Below are positions 1 through 9,385 of a stretch of 45,913 nt of DNA, one piece after another. This stretch comes from Minwuia thermotolerans (GTDB lineage: Bacteria; Pseudomonadota; Alphaproteobacteria; Minwuiales; Minwuiaceae). The position numbers were made by a program, and so were the translations under genes. How positions within the stretch are numbered: the stretch's first letter is position 1; each line of letters begins with the position of its first letter. Below the pieces are notes generated by a model, which made no database searches, had not been told where the DNA came from, and was given only the letters and a program-made list of their open reading frames with translations. The DNA is taken from contig BQJF01000030.1 in NCBI GenBank assembly GCA_021604565.1, forward strand, positions 1-45,913, written 5' to 3'.

Positions 1-337
1 ACATTGGTGTTCACCGAAAGTGTCATTAGGTCTTCTCCTGTTCGTGGGAACCTTCTTCTCTGGTCCCCCGGTACACCTGTTGAGCGCCTTGGCGCCGTGT
101 ACCGAACTGATTTCAACCTATGTGCCAACTATGCCAGAATCGCGTTACCTGCTGATTTTACTCACTTATTTCTGTTTTCTGACTGAAATTCGATCGAATC
201 GCACCCGGCAGCAACTGCCGGGTTCAGGGCTGCTTGCCAGGGCAATCAGGTAAAATTTTCCGAATCCGGCAATAGAGTCCGGGTTGCGGCAGCAGCGGAT
301 CGGCCGAAACCCGCCAAACAGTGCCGAACCGCCCGCC
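1..337. other. left-edge stretch without a recognised gene
   Basis: No convincing coding region is visible: the short open frames here have no recognisable domain and no good ribosome binding site. The stretch is more AT-rich than tyrS beside it and contains a 12-bp palindrome ATTCGATCGAAT at 188-199 and the hairpin described at 203-223. It is the region downstream of tyrS and possibly downstream of a gene to the left of the window. Confidence 0.5.
203..223. terminator. hairpin downstream of tyrS, possible terminator
   Basis: A perfect 9-bp inverted repeat (ACCCGGCAG / CTGCCGGGT) with a 3-nt loop lies about 115 nt past the tyrS stop. There is no clear T-run on either side, so calling it a terminator is inference. 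Confidence 0.4.
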
Positions 338-1603
338 TCAGTCGGCAATGCGCACGAGGACATGCCGCTTCTTGCCGACGGAGAGCTTCACACTGCCGTC
401 GCCAAAGGCATCCGCGTTCAGGGTCAGCCCCTCGTCGGCAACCTTCTCGTCCGCCAGGCGAACCCCGCCACCGCGGATCAGCTTCCGTGCCTCGCCGCGC
501 GACTTGGCCATTCCGGCCCCGATCATCAGATCGATCAGGGCTGCCCCCTCCGCGACCGTGGCCGCCGACACGTCCAGCGTCGGCAGCCCCTCGGCACTGT
601 CACCATCCTCGAACGCCTTGCGGGCGGTCTCGGCGGCGGCGGCGGCGGCGGCGGCGCCATGCACCATGGTGGTGGCAGCATCGGCGAGACGCTTCTTGGC
701 CTCGTTCAGTTCCTGACCCTCCAGCCGCGACAGCGCCTCGATCTCGTCCAGGGGCAGTTCGGTGAACAGCTTCAGGAAACGGATGACGTCGGCATCCGCC
801 GTGTTGCGCCAGAACTGCCAGTAGTCATAGGCACTGAGCCGATCCTCGTTCAGCCAGACCGCGCCCTGCGCCGTCTTGCCCATCTTCTGGCCGTTGGCCA
901 GGGTGATCAGCGGGGACGTCAGGCCGTAGATTTCCCGCTGATCGATGCGGCGGGTCAGTTCGACACCATTGACGATATTGCCCCACTGGTCCGATCCGCC
1001 CATCTGCAGCAGACAGCCGACACGGCGCGACAGTTCCAGGTAATCGTAGCCCTGCAGGATCATGTAGTTGAATTCCAGGAACGTCAGTGACTGTTCCCGG
1101 TCCAGCCGCAGCTTCACCGAATCAAAGCTCAGCATCCGGTTGACGGAGAAGTGCCGCCCCACGTCGCGCAGGAACGGAATATAGGCCAGCCCGTCCAGCC
1201 AGTCGGCGTTGTTGACCATGATCGCGTCGGTCGGTCCGTCACCGAAAGTCAGGAACTTCTCGAAGACCTGGCGGATGCCGGCCATGTTGCGGGCGATATC
1301 CTCGTCCGTCAGCAACTGCCGGGCGGCGTCGCGTCCCGACGGGTCGCCGATCCGCGTCGTGCCGCCGCCCAGCAGCACGATGGGCTTGTGGCCGGTCTTC
1401 TGCAGCCAGCGCAGCATCATGATCTGGACCAGGCTGCCTACATGCAGGCTGTCCGCCGTGCAGTCGAACCCGATGTAGGCCGGGACCACCCCGTCGGTCA
1501 GCGCAGTGTCGAGACCTGTCGTGTCCGTGCACTGATGGACGTAGCCGCGACTGTGCATGGCATTCAGGAAGTCGGAGCGAACAGCGGTATCGGGACTGGT
1601 CAT
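338..1603 (-). CDS. tyrS: tyrosyl-tRNA synthetase
   Basis: A cytoplasmic class I aminoacyl-tRNA synthetase that charges tRNA-Tyr. The 421-residue product has the HIGH-type motif as HVGS at residues 54-57, the tyrosine-pocket motif GGSDQWGN near residues 202-209, and the KMSKS loop as KMGKT at 240-244. An S4 RNA-binding domain fills the last 65 or so residues. Length and order match bacterial TyrRS. The open frame extends far upstream, but the conserved protein begins at the ATG ending at 1603, just before the divergent anmK. A run of eight or nine alanines at about residues 316-325 joins the catalytic and S4 parts and is encoded by a (CGG)8 tract on the plus strand. The gene is read divergently from anmK, with only 81 nt between the two starts. 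Confidence 0.97.
   Translation of the reverse strand: MTSPDTAVRSDFLNAMHSRGYVHQCTDTTGLDTALTDGVVPAYIGFDCTADSLHVGSLVQIMMLRWLQKTGHKPIVLLGGGTTRIGDPSGRDAARQLLTDEDIARNMAGIRQVFEKFLTFGDGPTDAIMVNNADWLDGLAYIPFLRDVGRHFSVNRMLSFDSVKLRLDREQSLTFLEFNYMILQGYDYLELSRRVGCLLQMGGSDQWGNIVNGVELTRRIDQREIYGLTSPLITLANGQKMGKTAQGAVWLNEDRLSAYDYWQFWRNTADADVIRFLKLFTELPLDEIEALSRLEGQELNEAKKRLADAATTMVHGAAAAAAAAETARKAFEDGDSAEGLPTLDVSAATVAEGAALIDLMIGAGMAKSRGEARKLIRGGGVRLADEKVADEGLTLNADAFGDGSVKLSVGKKRHVLVRIAD
631..654. repeat. (CGG)8 trinucleotide tract inside tyrS
   Basis: Eight uninterrupted CGG units on the plus strand encode the poly-alanine linker of TyrRS on the minus strand. Being in frame, length changes would only add or remove alanines in the hinge before the S4 domain. 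Confidence 0.85.
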
Positions 1604-1684
1604 CGTGTTGCCTTCGGGTACTGGATCGTCCTGCCGGGGCGAAGCTGCCTTGGCGTTCGGTGGCGGCTGTAGCACACTCCCCCC

Positions 1685-2785
1685 ATGACCGGAAGCGATG
1701 CCCCCATGACCGTGCTCGGACTGATGAGCGGAACCTCCGTCGACGGTGTCGACGTGGCGCTGCTGACCAGCGATGGCGAGACCATTGCCGAACTCGGCCC
1801 CCGTGCCGGATACGGCTATCTGCCGGAGGAACAGGCGGCGATCCGTGCCGACTTTGGCCAGCCGGTCGCCTCCGACACGGCAAGGGCAGCGGTGACCGCG
1901 GCCCATGTCCGTGCCATCGACAGCTTTCTGGCGGAATATCCCGATGCCCGGCCGCAACTGATCGGATTTCACGGCCAGACGACCTTCCACGATCCGGCGC
2001 GGCGGGTGACCGTACAGATCGGTGATGCCCTGGCGCTGGCCAATCGCTACGGCCTGCCGACCGTCACCGGGTTCCGAAAGGCGGATGTGGCGGCGGGCGG
2101 GGAGGGTGCGCCCCTGGCGCCGCTGTTTCATGCCGCCATGACCGCCGGTCTGCCCCGGCCACTGGCCGTGCTGAACCTGGGCGGCGTCGGCAATGTCACC
2201 TGGATCGGCGAAGCGACGGACGAGATCCTCGCCTTCGATACCGGCCCCGCAAATGCCCTGATCGACGACTGGATGCAGCAGCGCACCGGAACGGGCCGGG
2301 ACACGGACGGCAAGGCGGCGGCGGCTGGTCAGGTCGATGCCGACTGGCTGCGCGAACTGATGGACAATGCCTATTTCGACCGCGAACCGCCGAAGTCGCT
2401 GGATCGGGAGGCATTCCAGCCCGAAAGCTGGCCCGAGGGGCTCACGACCGAGGATGGAGCGGCAACCCTGACCGAATTCACTGCACGATCAGTCGCGCGC
2501 GCCCTGCCTCACCTGCCGCAACCGCCACTGCGCTGGCTGGTGACCGGTGGCGGACGACACAACCCGACACTGATGCAACGACTGGCCACTGTGCTGGGCG
2601 TGCCCGTGGAACCCGTGGAAACCATCGGCCATGACGGCGATGCGGTGGAGGCGCAGGCCTTCGCCTTCCTGGCCGTCAGGGCGTGGCGCGACCTGCCGCT
2701 CAGTCTGCCCGGCACGACGGGCGTGCCGCATCCCATGCCCGGCGGCGAAGTCGTCTGGCCGGGTCAGAGATCAGCCGCGGAATGA
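1685..2785 (+). CDS. anmK: anhydro-N-acetylmuramic acid kinase
   Basis: Phosphorylates and opens 1,6-anhydro-MurNAc recovered from peptidoglycan turnover, giving MurNAc-6-phosphate. The 366-residue product has the family signature [12 protein letters not shown] close to the N-terminus, [35 protein letters not shown] and VTGGGRHNP, all features of the AnmK sugar kinase/actin-like fold. Full family length. Two ATGs are possible: 1685, used here, and 1706, which starts seven residues later, still upstream of the first motif, and has a GGAAG sequence about 11 nt before it. Divergent from tyrS, a neighbour arrangement often seen in Alphaproteobacteria. Confidence 0.95.
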   Translation: MTGSDAPMTVLGLMSGTSVDGVDVALLTSDGETIAELGPRAGYGYLPEEQAAIRADFGQPVASDTARAAVTAAHVRAIDSFLAEYPDARPQLIGFHGQTTFHDPARRVTVQIGDALALANRYGLPTVTGFRKADVAAGGEGAPLAPLFHAAMTAGLPRPLAVLNLGGVGNVTWIGEATDEILAFDTGPANALIDDWMQQRTGTGRDTDGKAAAAGQVDADWLRELMDNAYFDREPPKSLDREAFQPESWPEGLTTEDGAATLTEFTARSVARALPHLPQPPLRWLVTGGGRHNPTLMQRLATVLGVPVEPVETIGHDGDAVEAQAFAFLAVRAWRDLPLSLPGTTGVPHPMPGGEVVWPGQRSAAE

Positions 2786-2800
2786 TCGTCTGTAAGTGAC

Positions 2801-3454
2801 TCAGAGCCCCTCGATCGCGGCACGGCGGCGGTCGACGTAGCTGCCGACCAGTTGATCGACCTCTTCCATCTCCTGCTCATAGAAGTGGTTGGCACCATCG
2901 ATCTTCTCGTAGTCGATGATGATCCCCTTCTGCGTCTTCAGGCGATCCACCAGCTTCTGCACATCCGGCTCCGGCACCAGATCATCTTCCGTGCCCTGCA
3001 CGATGATGCCCGATGACGGACAGGGGGCGAGGAAGGTGAAGTCGAACATGTTCGCGGGCGGGGAGACGGAAATGAAGCCTTCCACCTCCGGTCGGCGCAT
3101 CAGCAACTGCATGCCGATCCAGGCACCGAAGGAATAGCCGGCAATCCAGCAGGCGCGCGCATCCGGCTTGATCTGCTGCATCCAGTCGAGGGCGGAGGCG
3201 GCATCGGAAAGCTCGCCAATGCCCTGGTCATGTTCACCCTGACTGCGACCGACGCCCCGGAAATTGAACCGCAGCACCGAGAAACCACGCGCCTTGAACA
3301 ACTGAAACATGTTGTAGACGAGGCGGTTGTTCATGTTGCCGCCATAGAGCGGGTGCGGATGCAGGACCAGGGCAATCGGTGCCGTCTCGTCCTCGACATG
3401 ATGGTAGCGACCTTCGAGACGACCTTCCGGTCCGTTGAAAATGACTTCGGGCAT
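2801..3454 (-). CDS. alpha/beta hydrolase
   Basis: A 217-residue single-domain alpha/beta hydrolase of the short family found in many Alphaproteobacteria that begins MPEVIFNGPEGRLEGRY. Visible elements are an HPHP segment after strand 3, the nucleophile elbow GYSFGA, an acidic residue in GTEDDLVPE and the catalytic His in GANHFYE, so the Ser-Asp-His triad is complete. No signal peptide, so it should be cytosolic. Substrate unknown. An upstream in-frame ATG at 3490 would add 12 residues, but the family begins at the chosen start and a GAGGA sequence lies 13 nt before it. It is divergent from cysE and convergent with anmK, with only 15 nt between the latter two stops. Confidence 0.88.
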   Translation of the reverse strand: MPEVIFNGPEGRLEGRYHHVEDETAPIALVLHPHPLYGGNMNNRLVYNMFQLFKARGFSVLRFNFRGVGRSQGEHDQGIGELSDAASALDWMQQIKPDARACWIAGYSFGAWIGMQLLMRRPEVEGFISVSPPANMFDFTFLAPCPSSGIIVQGTEDDLVPEPDVQKLVDRLKTQKGIIIDYEKIDGANHFYEQEMEEVDQLVGSYVDRRRAAIEGL

Positions 3455-3602
3455 GGGGACTGAATGATCCTCAGACAGGTTTGGGGGCATCGCCTGCTAT
3501 GCTGTGGGCACAGCGCAGGAAACCGCGGGGCGGCGCCTGATATACGCGCATTGTCGCAGTGATTCCAGCTTTCCGGACACCGGTCTGTGAGCAGGTGGTG
3601 GT

Positions 3603-3630
3603 TTGACGAACAAAATTCGTAGAATATATA
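3603..3630 (+). promoter_or_regulatory. sigma-70-like promoter of the cysE operon
   Basis: TTGACG at 3603-3608 and TATATA at 3625-3630 are separated by 16 bp in an AT-rich pocket of the 229-bp gap before cysE. About 15 nt downstream, at 3646-3663, is an inverted repeat TGTTCCG-CATC-CGGAACA that would fall in the leader and may be an operator or a leader hairpin. Confidence 0.55.
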
Positions 3631-3683
3631 GCTGGTACCGGGTGCTGTTCCGCATCCGGAACAATGCACCGGGGAGTGACGCC

Positions 3684-4430
3684 ATGTGGCAGTCTCTGCG
3701 ATCTGACATCAGGGCCATCATGGCGCGGGATCCCGCCGCCAAGTCGACGCTCGAGGTCGCGCTCTGTTACCCCAGTTTTCATGCCGTGCTGATCTATCGT
3801 GCCGCGCACTGGCTGTGGCAGCGCAGGCTGCATCTGGCGGGGCGGTGGCTTTCCCAGATCGGGCGGTTCCTGACGGGCATCGAGATTCATCCGGGCGCCA
3901 CCATCGGCTCCGGCTTCTTCGTCGATCACGGCATGGGCGTGGTGATCGGGGAGACGGCGGAGATCGGCAACAATGTCACCCTGTACCATGACGTGACGCT
4001 GGGCGGGGTCGCACCGTCCGTGAACTCAGCGGCACAGGTAGGCCAGAAGCGGCATCCGACGCTGGAGGATGATGTCATCGTCGGCTCCGGTGCGCAGGTT
4101 CTGGGCCCCATCATTGTTCGCAAGGGCGCGCGCGTCGGCGCGAACGCCGTCGCCGTGAAGGAAGTGCCACCGGGTGCGACCGTGGTCGGCATCCCCGCCG
4201 AAGTGGTGAACAAGTCGAAGCCGCGACTGGTGGAGAACCCCGACGATCATCTGCCGACCTTCGCCGCCTACGGCATGCCGACGGATGGCACGACCAGCCC
4301 CGTGGCCCAGAAGATGGCGATGATGCTGGCGGAGATGGAAGCCCTGCGGGCGCGGGTGGAAGAACTTGAGGCGCAGCAGGCAAAGGACGCCGAGCCGCTG
4401 GTGCGCGTCATTTCCTGTGGTGAAGATTGA
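3684..4430 (+). CDS. cysE: serine O-acetyltransferase (EpsC/CysE type)
   Basis: Makes O-acetyl-L-serine from serine and acetyl-CoA, the entry step of cysteine synthesis. The 248-residue product has a short alpha-helical N-terminal domain and a left-handed beta-helix of hexapeptide repeats from about residue 65. The catalytic region [12 protein letters not shown] begins at residue 81 (His82), with YHDVTLGG near 101-108 and KRHPTLEDD near 122-130. An ordered C-terminal tail with a predicted coiled coil follows. The frame is open from a TTG at 3603, but that TTG is part of the promoter; GGGGAG lies 7 nt before the chosen ATG. The next gene, a cysteine desulfurase, starts 31 nt downstream, so cysteine production and cysteine-derived sulfur use are probably co-transcribed. 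Confidence 0.93.
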   Translation: MWQSLRSDIRAIMARDPAAKSTLEVALCYPSFHAVLIYRAAHWLWQRRLHLAGRWLSQIGRFLTGIEIHPGATIGSGFFVDHGMGVVIGETAEIGNNVTLYHDVTLGGVAPSVNSAAQVGQKRHPTLEDDVIVGSGAQVLGPIIVRKGARVGANAVAVKEVPPGATVVGIPAEVVNKSKPRLVENPDDHLPTFAAYGMPTDGTTSPVAQKMAMMLAEMEALRARVEELEAQQAKDAEPLVRVISCGED

Positions 4431-4461
4431 CGACACCGCGCGCCGGTGCTGATCTGGCACC

Positions 4462-5583
4462 ATGCTGAAGCAGCGACATTATCTGGATTTCAACGCGACT
4501 GCACCGCTGCGGCCAGAGGCCAGGGCCGCCATGCAGGCTGTCATGGACAGTTCAGGCAATCCGTCCAGCGTGCATGCGGAAGGCCGTGCGGCCCGCGCGC
4601 GGCTTGACACGGCCCGCCGTCAGGTTGCGGCACTGGCCGGCTGTCGGGCCGCAGACGTCTGTTTCACCGGTGGCGGGACCGAGGCCAGCAACTGGGCGCT
4701 ATCGGCCTGGCCGGACCGCCGGATACTGGTCTCGGCAGTCGAGCATGACGCCACCCTGCGCACCGCTGAACGGCTGAATGGCGAGACTGTTCCCGTTGAT
4801 GAGCAAGGGCGTGTTGATCTGGACGCGCTGCGCGGGCTGCTGGCTTCCAATGATGAGGCACCGGCACTGGTCTCGGTCATGGCTGCCAACAATGAAACAG
4901 GTGTGGTGCAGCCGATTGCCGAGGTCGCTGCGATCTGTCGCCAGGCGGGTGCACTGCTGCATGTCGATGCCATTCAGGCGGCAGGCAGGATGACGCTGGC
5001 CGACGTGGTTGCCGTGGCGGACATGGTCAGCCTGTCCGCGCACAAGATCGGCGGACCCGCCGGGGTCGGTGCCCTGATTGTCCGCCCCGCCCTGCAGATC
5101 GCGCCGATGATCGTCGGCGGAGGACAGGAAAGCTGGCGGCGGGCGGGTACGGAGAACCTGATCGGAATTGCCGGTTTCGGTGCGGCAGCCGAGGCGGCGC
5201 TGGCCGGACTCGAGCCCGACATCGAACAGATGAAACAGATGCAGCAGTCGCTGGAAGCCGGATTGCGCGCCGCCTGCCCCACGGTCGAGATCATGGGTGA
5301 CGGGGTGGCACGCCTGCCCAACACGACCTGTGTGCGGATGCCCGGCGTCGCCGCGGAGACCCAGGTCATGGCGCTGGATCTTGCGGGGATCGCGGTCAGT
5401 GCCGGATCCGCCTGCAGTTCCGGCAAGGTCACGCCGTCGCATGTGCTGACCGCAATGGGGCGGAGCATGGAAGCCGCGACCGAGACGATCCGCATATCAA
5501 CGGGCTGGACGACGACGGCTGAGGACATCGAAGCCCTGATTTCGGCCTGGAGCGATCTCTGGAACAGGAAACGCGCCGCGTGA
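4462..5583 (+). CDS. cysteine desulfurase, first copy (NifS/IscS-like)
   Basis: PLP enzyme of aminotransferase class V that removes sulfur from cysteine as a persulfide. In the 373-residue product the N-terminal YLDFNATAPLRP, the cofactor-anchoring SAHKIGGP (Lys195) and the persulfide-forming Cys318 in SAGSACSSGK are present, so it should be active. The active-site loop is of the long IscS/NifS (group I) type. It sits between cysE and a second desulfurase gene, and its stop overlaps the next start by 4 nt (GTGA). It is shorter and more diverged from IscS than its downstream neighbour. Which acceptor (scaffold, tRNA thiolation or other) it serves cannot be read from the sequence; iscU, iscA and hscBA are not in the window. 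Confidence 0.93.
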   Translation: MLKQRHYLDFNATAPLRPEARAAMQAVMDSSGNPSSVHAEGRAARARLDTARRQVAALAGCRAADVCFTGGGTEASNWALSAWPDRRILVSAVEHDATLRTAERLNGETVPVDEQGRVDLDALRGLLASNDEAPALVSVMAANNETGVVQPIAEVAAICRQAGALLHVDAIQAAGRMTLADVVAVADMVSLSAHKIGGPAGVGALIVRPALQIAPMIVGGGQESWRRAGTENLIGIAGFGAAAEAALAGLEPDIEQMKQMQQSLEAGLRAACPTVEIMGDGVARLPNTTCVRMPGVAAETQVMALDLAGIAVSAGSACSSGKVTPSHVLTAMGRSMEAATETIRISTGWTTTAEDIEALISAWSDLWNRKRAA

Positions 5584-6734
5584 GCGAGATCATCTATCTG
5601 GATCACCACGCCACCACGCCGGTCGACCCCGATGTCCTGGCGGAGATGCTGCCGTGGTTCACGGAACGGCCCGGGAATCCGCATTCACGCCACCATGAAC
5701 ATGGCTGGGCGGCGGAGGCTGCGGTCGACCTGGCCCGTATGGAGATATCGGAACTGCTTGGCGGTGCGCCCGACCAGGTGATCTTCACCAGCGGCGCAAC
5801 GGAGGCGAACAACTGGGCCCTGACCGGCATCGCCGCCAACCTGCCGCCCGAACGTCGCCGCATCCTGACCACCAACGTGGAACACCCCTGCGTGCTGGAG
5901 ACCGTGCGGCGGCTGGCGCGGGAGGGATGGCCGGTCACCATCATGGCGGTCGAACCGGGTGGCGGTATCGATCCGGAAACGGTTGTCGCCGAACTGGCGG
6001 GCGGTGACGTGGCACTGGTCTCCGTCATGCTGGCCAACAACGAGATCGGCACCATTCAGCCGGTGGCGGACATCGCCCGCGCCGCGCACGCGCACGGTGC
6101 CCTGATGCACTGCGACGCGGCGCAGGCCCTGGGACGCATCCGCATCGACATCGGCCGGTTGGGTGTCGACCTGATGAGCATCACCGCGCACAAGCTGCAT
6201 GGGCCGAAGGGGATCGGCGCGCTGGTCCTTTCGGACGTCGCACGCGCGGCCATCCGTCCGATGATGGCAGGCGGCGGACAGCAGGACGGGCTGCGGTCGG
6301 GCACTGTGCCGACACCATTGGCCGTGGGCTTCGGGGCGGCCTGCCGCCTGGCACAGGACCATCTGACCGACGACATGGCCACGATCCGGGGTCTGCGCGA
6401 CCGGCTCTGGCTCGGTCTTTCGGAGCGGGTGGAGGGGCTGCACATCAACGGCGCGCAACTGATGCGGCTGCCCGGCAACCTGAATTTCCGGGTCGAGGGT
6501 GCGGACGCTGACGACATCATCCGCGCGGCACCGGAGGTCGCGATCTCGACCGGGTCGGCCTGTTCCTCGGAATCTTCGGACCCGTCGCATGTGCTGCAGG
6601 CCATCGGTCTCAGCGACGCCGCCATTCGCAGTTCGTTGCGTATCGGCTTGGCACGAACCAACGATCAGGTTCAGATAGACCGCACCATTGATATTCTCGG
6701 CGACGCCATCGGAAAGGCCAGACAGAAAGCATGA
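5580..6734 (+). CDS. cysteine desulfurase, second copy (NifS/IscS-like)
   Basis: A 384-residue group I cysteine desulfurase translated from a GTG that overlaps the preceding stop. It keeps IYLDHHATTPVDP at the N-terminus, ATEANNW, the Schiff-base Lys205 in TAHKLHGPKGIG and the catalytic Cys328 in STGSACSSES. The C-terminus carries the SLRIGLARTND segment usual for IscS. It is clearly paralogous to, but not a recent copy of, the upstream desulfurase; the two proteins differ throughout. The ferredoxin start overlaps its stop by 4 nt (ATGA), so all three are translationally coupled. It is probably the desulfurase serving Fe-S cluster assembly, with the first copy possibly specialised. Confidence 0.93.
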   Translation: MSEIIYLDHHATTPVDPDVLAEMLPWFTERPGNPHSRHHEHGWAAEAAVDLARMEISELLGGAPDQVIFTSGATEANNWALTGIAANLPPERRRILTTNVEHPCVLETVRRLAREGWPVTIMAVEPGGGIDPETVVAELAGGDVALVSVMLANNEIGTIQPVADIARAAHAHGALMHCDAAQALGRIRIDIGRLGVDLMSITAHKLHGPKGIGALVLSDVARAAIRPMMAGGGQQDGLRSGTVPTPLAVGFGAACRLAQDHLTDDMATIRGLRDRLWLGLSERVEGLHINGAQLMRLPGNLNFRVEGADADDIIRAAPEVAISTGSACSSESSDPSHVLQAIGLSDAAIRSSLRIGLARTNDQVQIDRTIDILGDAIGKARQKA

Positions 6735-7078
6735 ACGACAAGAGTACCGTCCGGGTGACCTTCATCAACGCGGACGGAAAGCGTATCGAGGCGTCGGGCA
6801 AGCCCGGCGAGTCCCTGCTGGAGGTGGCGCACCGTTACGATGTGCCGATCGAGGGGGCGTGTGAAGGCTGCATGGCCTGCTCGACCTGTCACGTCATCGT
6901 GCAGGACCCGTGGTTCGACCGCCTGCCCGAACCACGGGAGGAGGAGGAAGACATGCTCGACCTCGCCTACGACCTGCAGGAAACCTCGCGCCTGGGATGT
7001 CAGGTCCTGCTGTCGGAGGAAGTAAACGGCATGGTGCTGCGCCTGCCGCGCGGCAGCCACAACGTGCTGCTGGGTTAG
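6731..7078 (+). CDS. fdx: [2Fe-2S] ferredoxin, adrenodoxin/Isc type
   Basis: A 115-residue electron carrier. Cluster ligands follow the vertebrate-type/Isc ferredoxin pattern C-x5-C-x2-C...C: Cys44, Cys50 and Cys53 in CEGCMACSTC and Cys90 in RLGCQV; Cys47 is an extra cysteine often found in this family. The acidic patch EPREEEEDMLD between them is the usual partner-docking helix. Placement directly after a cysteine desulfurase, with a 4-nt overlap, supports a role in supplying electrons for Fe-S cluster assembly. It is the last gene of the operon and is followed by a hairpin terminator. Confidence 0.95.
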   Translation: MNDKSTVRVTFINADGKRIEASGKPGESLLEVAHRYDVPIEGACEGCMACSTCHVIVQDPWFDRLPEPREEEEDMLDLAYDLQETSRLGCQVLLSEEVNGMVLRLPRGSHNVLLG

Positions 7079-7091
7079 GATCTTGTGCTTG

Positions 7092-7112
7092 CTTCCCCCC
7101 TTGCGGGGGAAG
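7092..7112. terminator. terminator between fdx and the convergent FAH-like gene
   Basis: An 8-bp perfect stem CTTCCCCC / GGGGGAAG with a 5-nt loop lies 13 nt past the ferredoxin stop, followed by GAGCATTT on the plus strand. It could serve both convergent units, though it is about 95 nt past the end of the minus-strand gene. Confidence 0.6.
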
Positions 7113-7207
7113 GAGCATTTCGACATTCAGGGCAATGCTGCCAGCCTTTGTGACTGTGCCTCGCGAATTGCAGAGGCCCGGAGGCCTGGGCGGCAGACGG
7201 CCCCGCT

Positions 7208-8218
7208 TCAGGCCTGCACGACCTTGTGGTCAATGGCGCCGAAGATCGACTTGCCTTCGCCATCCTGCATCTCGATCCGGATCCGGTCACCGAAGCGCAT
7301 GAAGGAGGTGGACGGTTTGCCGTCGCGGATGGTCTCGATCATGCGGATCTCGGCGATGCAGGAATAACCGAGGCCGCCGTCCGCCACCGGGCGACCGGGA
7401 CTGCCATCCGGGTCGAGGTTCGAAACGGTGCCGGAACCGACGATGGTGCCTGCCGACAGCTTCCGCGTCTTCGCCGCGTGGGCGATGAGCTGCGGGAAGC
7501 TGAAGGTCATGTCCTGGCCTGCTTCCGGCTTGCCGAACAGGTCGCCGTTGAGCGTCGAGAGCAGCGGCAGGTGGACCTTCGCACCATCCCAGGCGTCCCC
7601 CAGTTCGTCGGGTGTGACGGCGACGGGGCTGAACGCGCTGGACGGCTTGCCATGGAAGAAGCCGAAGCCCTTGGCTAGTTCACCGGGGATAAGCCCGCGC
7701 AGTGAAACGTCATCGACCAGCATCAGCAGGCGGATGTGCCCGCCAGCCTGCTCGATCGAGACGCCCATCGGTACATCGCCGGTGATGACCGCCACCTCGG
7801 CCTCGAAGTCGATGCCGTAGTCCTCCGACGCCACCACGATATCCTCGCGCGGGCCGATGAAACTGTCGGAGCCACCCTGGTACATCAGCGGGTCGGTCCA
7901 GAAGCTCTCCGGCAGTTCCGCGCCACGGGCCTTGCGCACCAGTTCGACATGATTGACGTAGGCCGACCCGTCCGCCCACTGGTAGGCGCGCGGCAGTGGG
8001 GACACGAGCTTTGCCGGATCGAGATCGAACGCATCGCGCGCGCCGCCGACGTTCAGCGAGTGATAGGTGGCGTCCAGCAACGGCGCTGCGTGGTCCCAGT
8101 TGTCCAGCGCCGCCTGCATGGTGGGCGCAATGTCCGCCACCGGTGCGGCGCGTGTCAGATCACGGCTGACGACGACCAGGCGACCATCACGCCCTTCGTT
8201 CAGTGAGGCAAGTTTCAC
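7208..8218 (-). CDS. fumarylacetoacetate hydrolase family protein
   Basis: A 336-residue FAH-superfamily protein. It has the N-terminal extension with SPLPRAYQWADGSAYVNH, the metal-binding core (DYGIDFEAEVAVITGDVP; DDVSLRGLIPGE) and the C-terminal GTIVGSGTVSN, where fumarylacetoacetases have the similar GTI.SG. Enzymes of this group cleave C-C bonds in beta-diketo acids using Mg2+ or Ca2+. It follows hppD with a 4-nt overlap and starts with GTG, so it is likely to act downstream of homogentisate, as fumarylacetoacetase or a functional analogue; homogentisate dioxygenase and maleylacetoacetate isomerase are not in the window. Exact substrate is inference. Confidence 0.87.
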   Translation of the reverse strand: MKLASLNEGRDGRLVVVSRDLTRAAPVADIAPTMQAALDNWDHAAPLLDATYHSLNVGGARDAFDLDPAKLVSPLPRAYQWADGSAYVNHVELVRKARGAELPESFWTDPLMYQGGSDSFIGPREDIVVASEDYGIDFEAEVAVITGDVPMGVSIEQAGGHIRLLMLVDDVSLRGLIPGELAKGFGFFHGKPSSAFSPVAVTPDELGDAWDGAKVHLPLLSTLNGDLFGKPEAGQDMTFSFPQLIAHAAKTRKLSAGTIVGSGTVSNLDPDGSPGRPVADGGLGYSCIAEIRMIETIRDGKPSTSFMRFGDRIRIEMQDGEGKSIFGAIDHKVVQA

Positions 8219-9291
8219 GAGGACGCTCCATCCTTGATGTATCCGCGCTTTATCTGATCGAGTTCGATGGATTCGAACAAGGCCTTGAAGTTGCCCTCCC
8301 CGAAGCCCTCGTTGCCCTTGCGCTGGATGATCTCGAAGAAGATCGGCCCGATCACCGTCTGGGTGAAGATCTGCAGCAGCAGGCCGCCACCCTGCCCCTC
8401 GCCGCCGTCGATCAGGATGTTGTTGGCCTGCATCCGGGTCAGGTCTTCGCCATGGCCCGGCACCCGGCCCTCGACCCCTTCGTAGTAGGTGGCGGGAGTC
8501 TCCTGGAACGGCACGCCCAGCGACCGCATGTGCTCCACCGTCGCGTAGATGTCGTCGGTGCCGAAGGCGATGTGCTGGATACCTTCGCCGTGATATTCCT
8601 CCAGATATTCCTGGATCTGGGACTTGTCGTCGGAACTCTCGTTGATCGGGATGCGGATCATGCCGCAGGGGCTGGTCATGGCCTTGGACTTCAGCCCGGT
8701 CACCTTGCCCTCGATATCGAAGTAGCGGATTTCCCTGAAGTTGAAGAGCCGCTCATAGAAGTCCGACCATTCGTCCATGCGTCCGCGGTGCACATTGTGG
8801 GTCAGGTGATCCAGATAGGTCAGGCCCGCACCCGCCGGTTTCACCTCCGCCCCCGGAACGGGTTCGAAGTCCACATCGTAGATCGAGCCCTTCGCGCCAT
8901 AGCGGTCGACCAGATAGATCAGCGAGTCGCCGATCCCCTTGATCGCCGGGATGTTCAGTTCCATCGGCCCGGCATGGGTCTCGACACCCCAGGCACCCTG
9001 TTCCAGCGCCCGCTTGTAGGCTGCGGCAGCGTCCTTCACCCGGAAGGCAATGGCGCAGGCACTGGGGCCATGCAGCGCGGCGAAGGAGCGGGGGAAGCCG
9101 GACTTCTCGCCATTCACGATCAGGTTCACGTCGCCCTGCCGATAGAGCGTCACGTCCTTGGAGCGATGCCGCCCGACGGCAACGAAGCCCAGCATCTCGA
9201 ACACCTTGCCCAGCTTCTCCGGTTCCGGCGCAGTGAATTCCACGAACTCGAAACCATCCGTCTGCATCGGGTTTTCCCAGAGATCAGCCAT
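8215..9291 (-). CDS. hppD: 4-hydroxyphenylpyruvate dioxygenase
   Basis: Converts 4-hydroxyphenylpyruvate to homogentisate in tyrosine degradation, using one Fe(II). The 358-residue product has two VOC domains. The iron ligands can be placed by comparison with the Pseudomonas enzyme: His162 in LDHLTHNV, His240 in GIQHIAFGTDDI and Glu320 in GPIFFEIIQRKG. Length is normal for the bacterial enzyme. The frame is open to 9309, but the ATG ending at 9291 is preceded by GGAGGAG at 7 nt and matches family starts. It is the first gene of a two-gene unit with the FAH-like gene, transcribed from the operator-bearing promoter near 9400 and divergent from a MarR gene. Confidence 0.97.
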   Translation of the reverse strand: MADLWENPMQTDGFEFVEFTAPEPEKLGKVFEMLGFVAVGRHRSKDVTLYRQGDVNLIVNGEKSGFPRSFAALHGPSACAIAFRVKDAAAAYKRALEQGAWGVETHAGPMELNIPAIKGIGDSLIYLVDRYGAKGSIYDVDFEPVPGAEVKPAGAGLTYLDHLTHNVHRGRMDEWSDFYERLFNFREIRYFDIEGKVTGLKSKAMTSPCGMIRIPINESSDDKSQIQEYLEEYHGEGIQHIAFGTDDIYATVEHMRSLGVPFQETPATYYEGVEGRVPGHGEDLTRMQANNILIDGGEGQGGGLLLQIFTQTVIGPIFFEIIQRKGNEGFGEGNFKALFESIELDQIKRGYIKDGASS

Positions 9292-9385
9292 GTCCGCTCT
9301 CCTCCACATGAATTGGGTTGTTGGTCGTCTTGGTCGCTGCGCCAGCCCGTTCCCGTCTGTAGGTGGTCAGTCGGGGCTTGACGGA

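Noticed and set aside
2128..2731. Short minus-strand frames inside anmK
   Set aside because: They lie opposite a fully conserved kinase gene with no independent support.
3603..3683. 27-residue N-terminal extension of CysE from a TTG at 3603
   Set aside because: The TTG is part of the -35 element TTGACG; the strong SD and the family start are at 3684.
8203..9381. 392-codon plus-strand open frame opposite hppD
   Set aside because: hppD on the minus strand has complete iron-binding motifs and a good RBS; the other frame has none.
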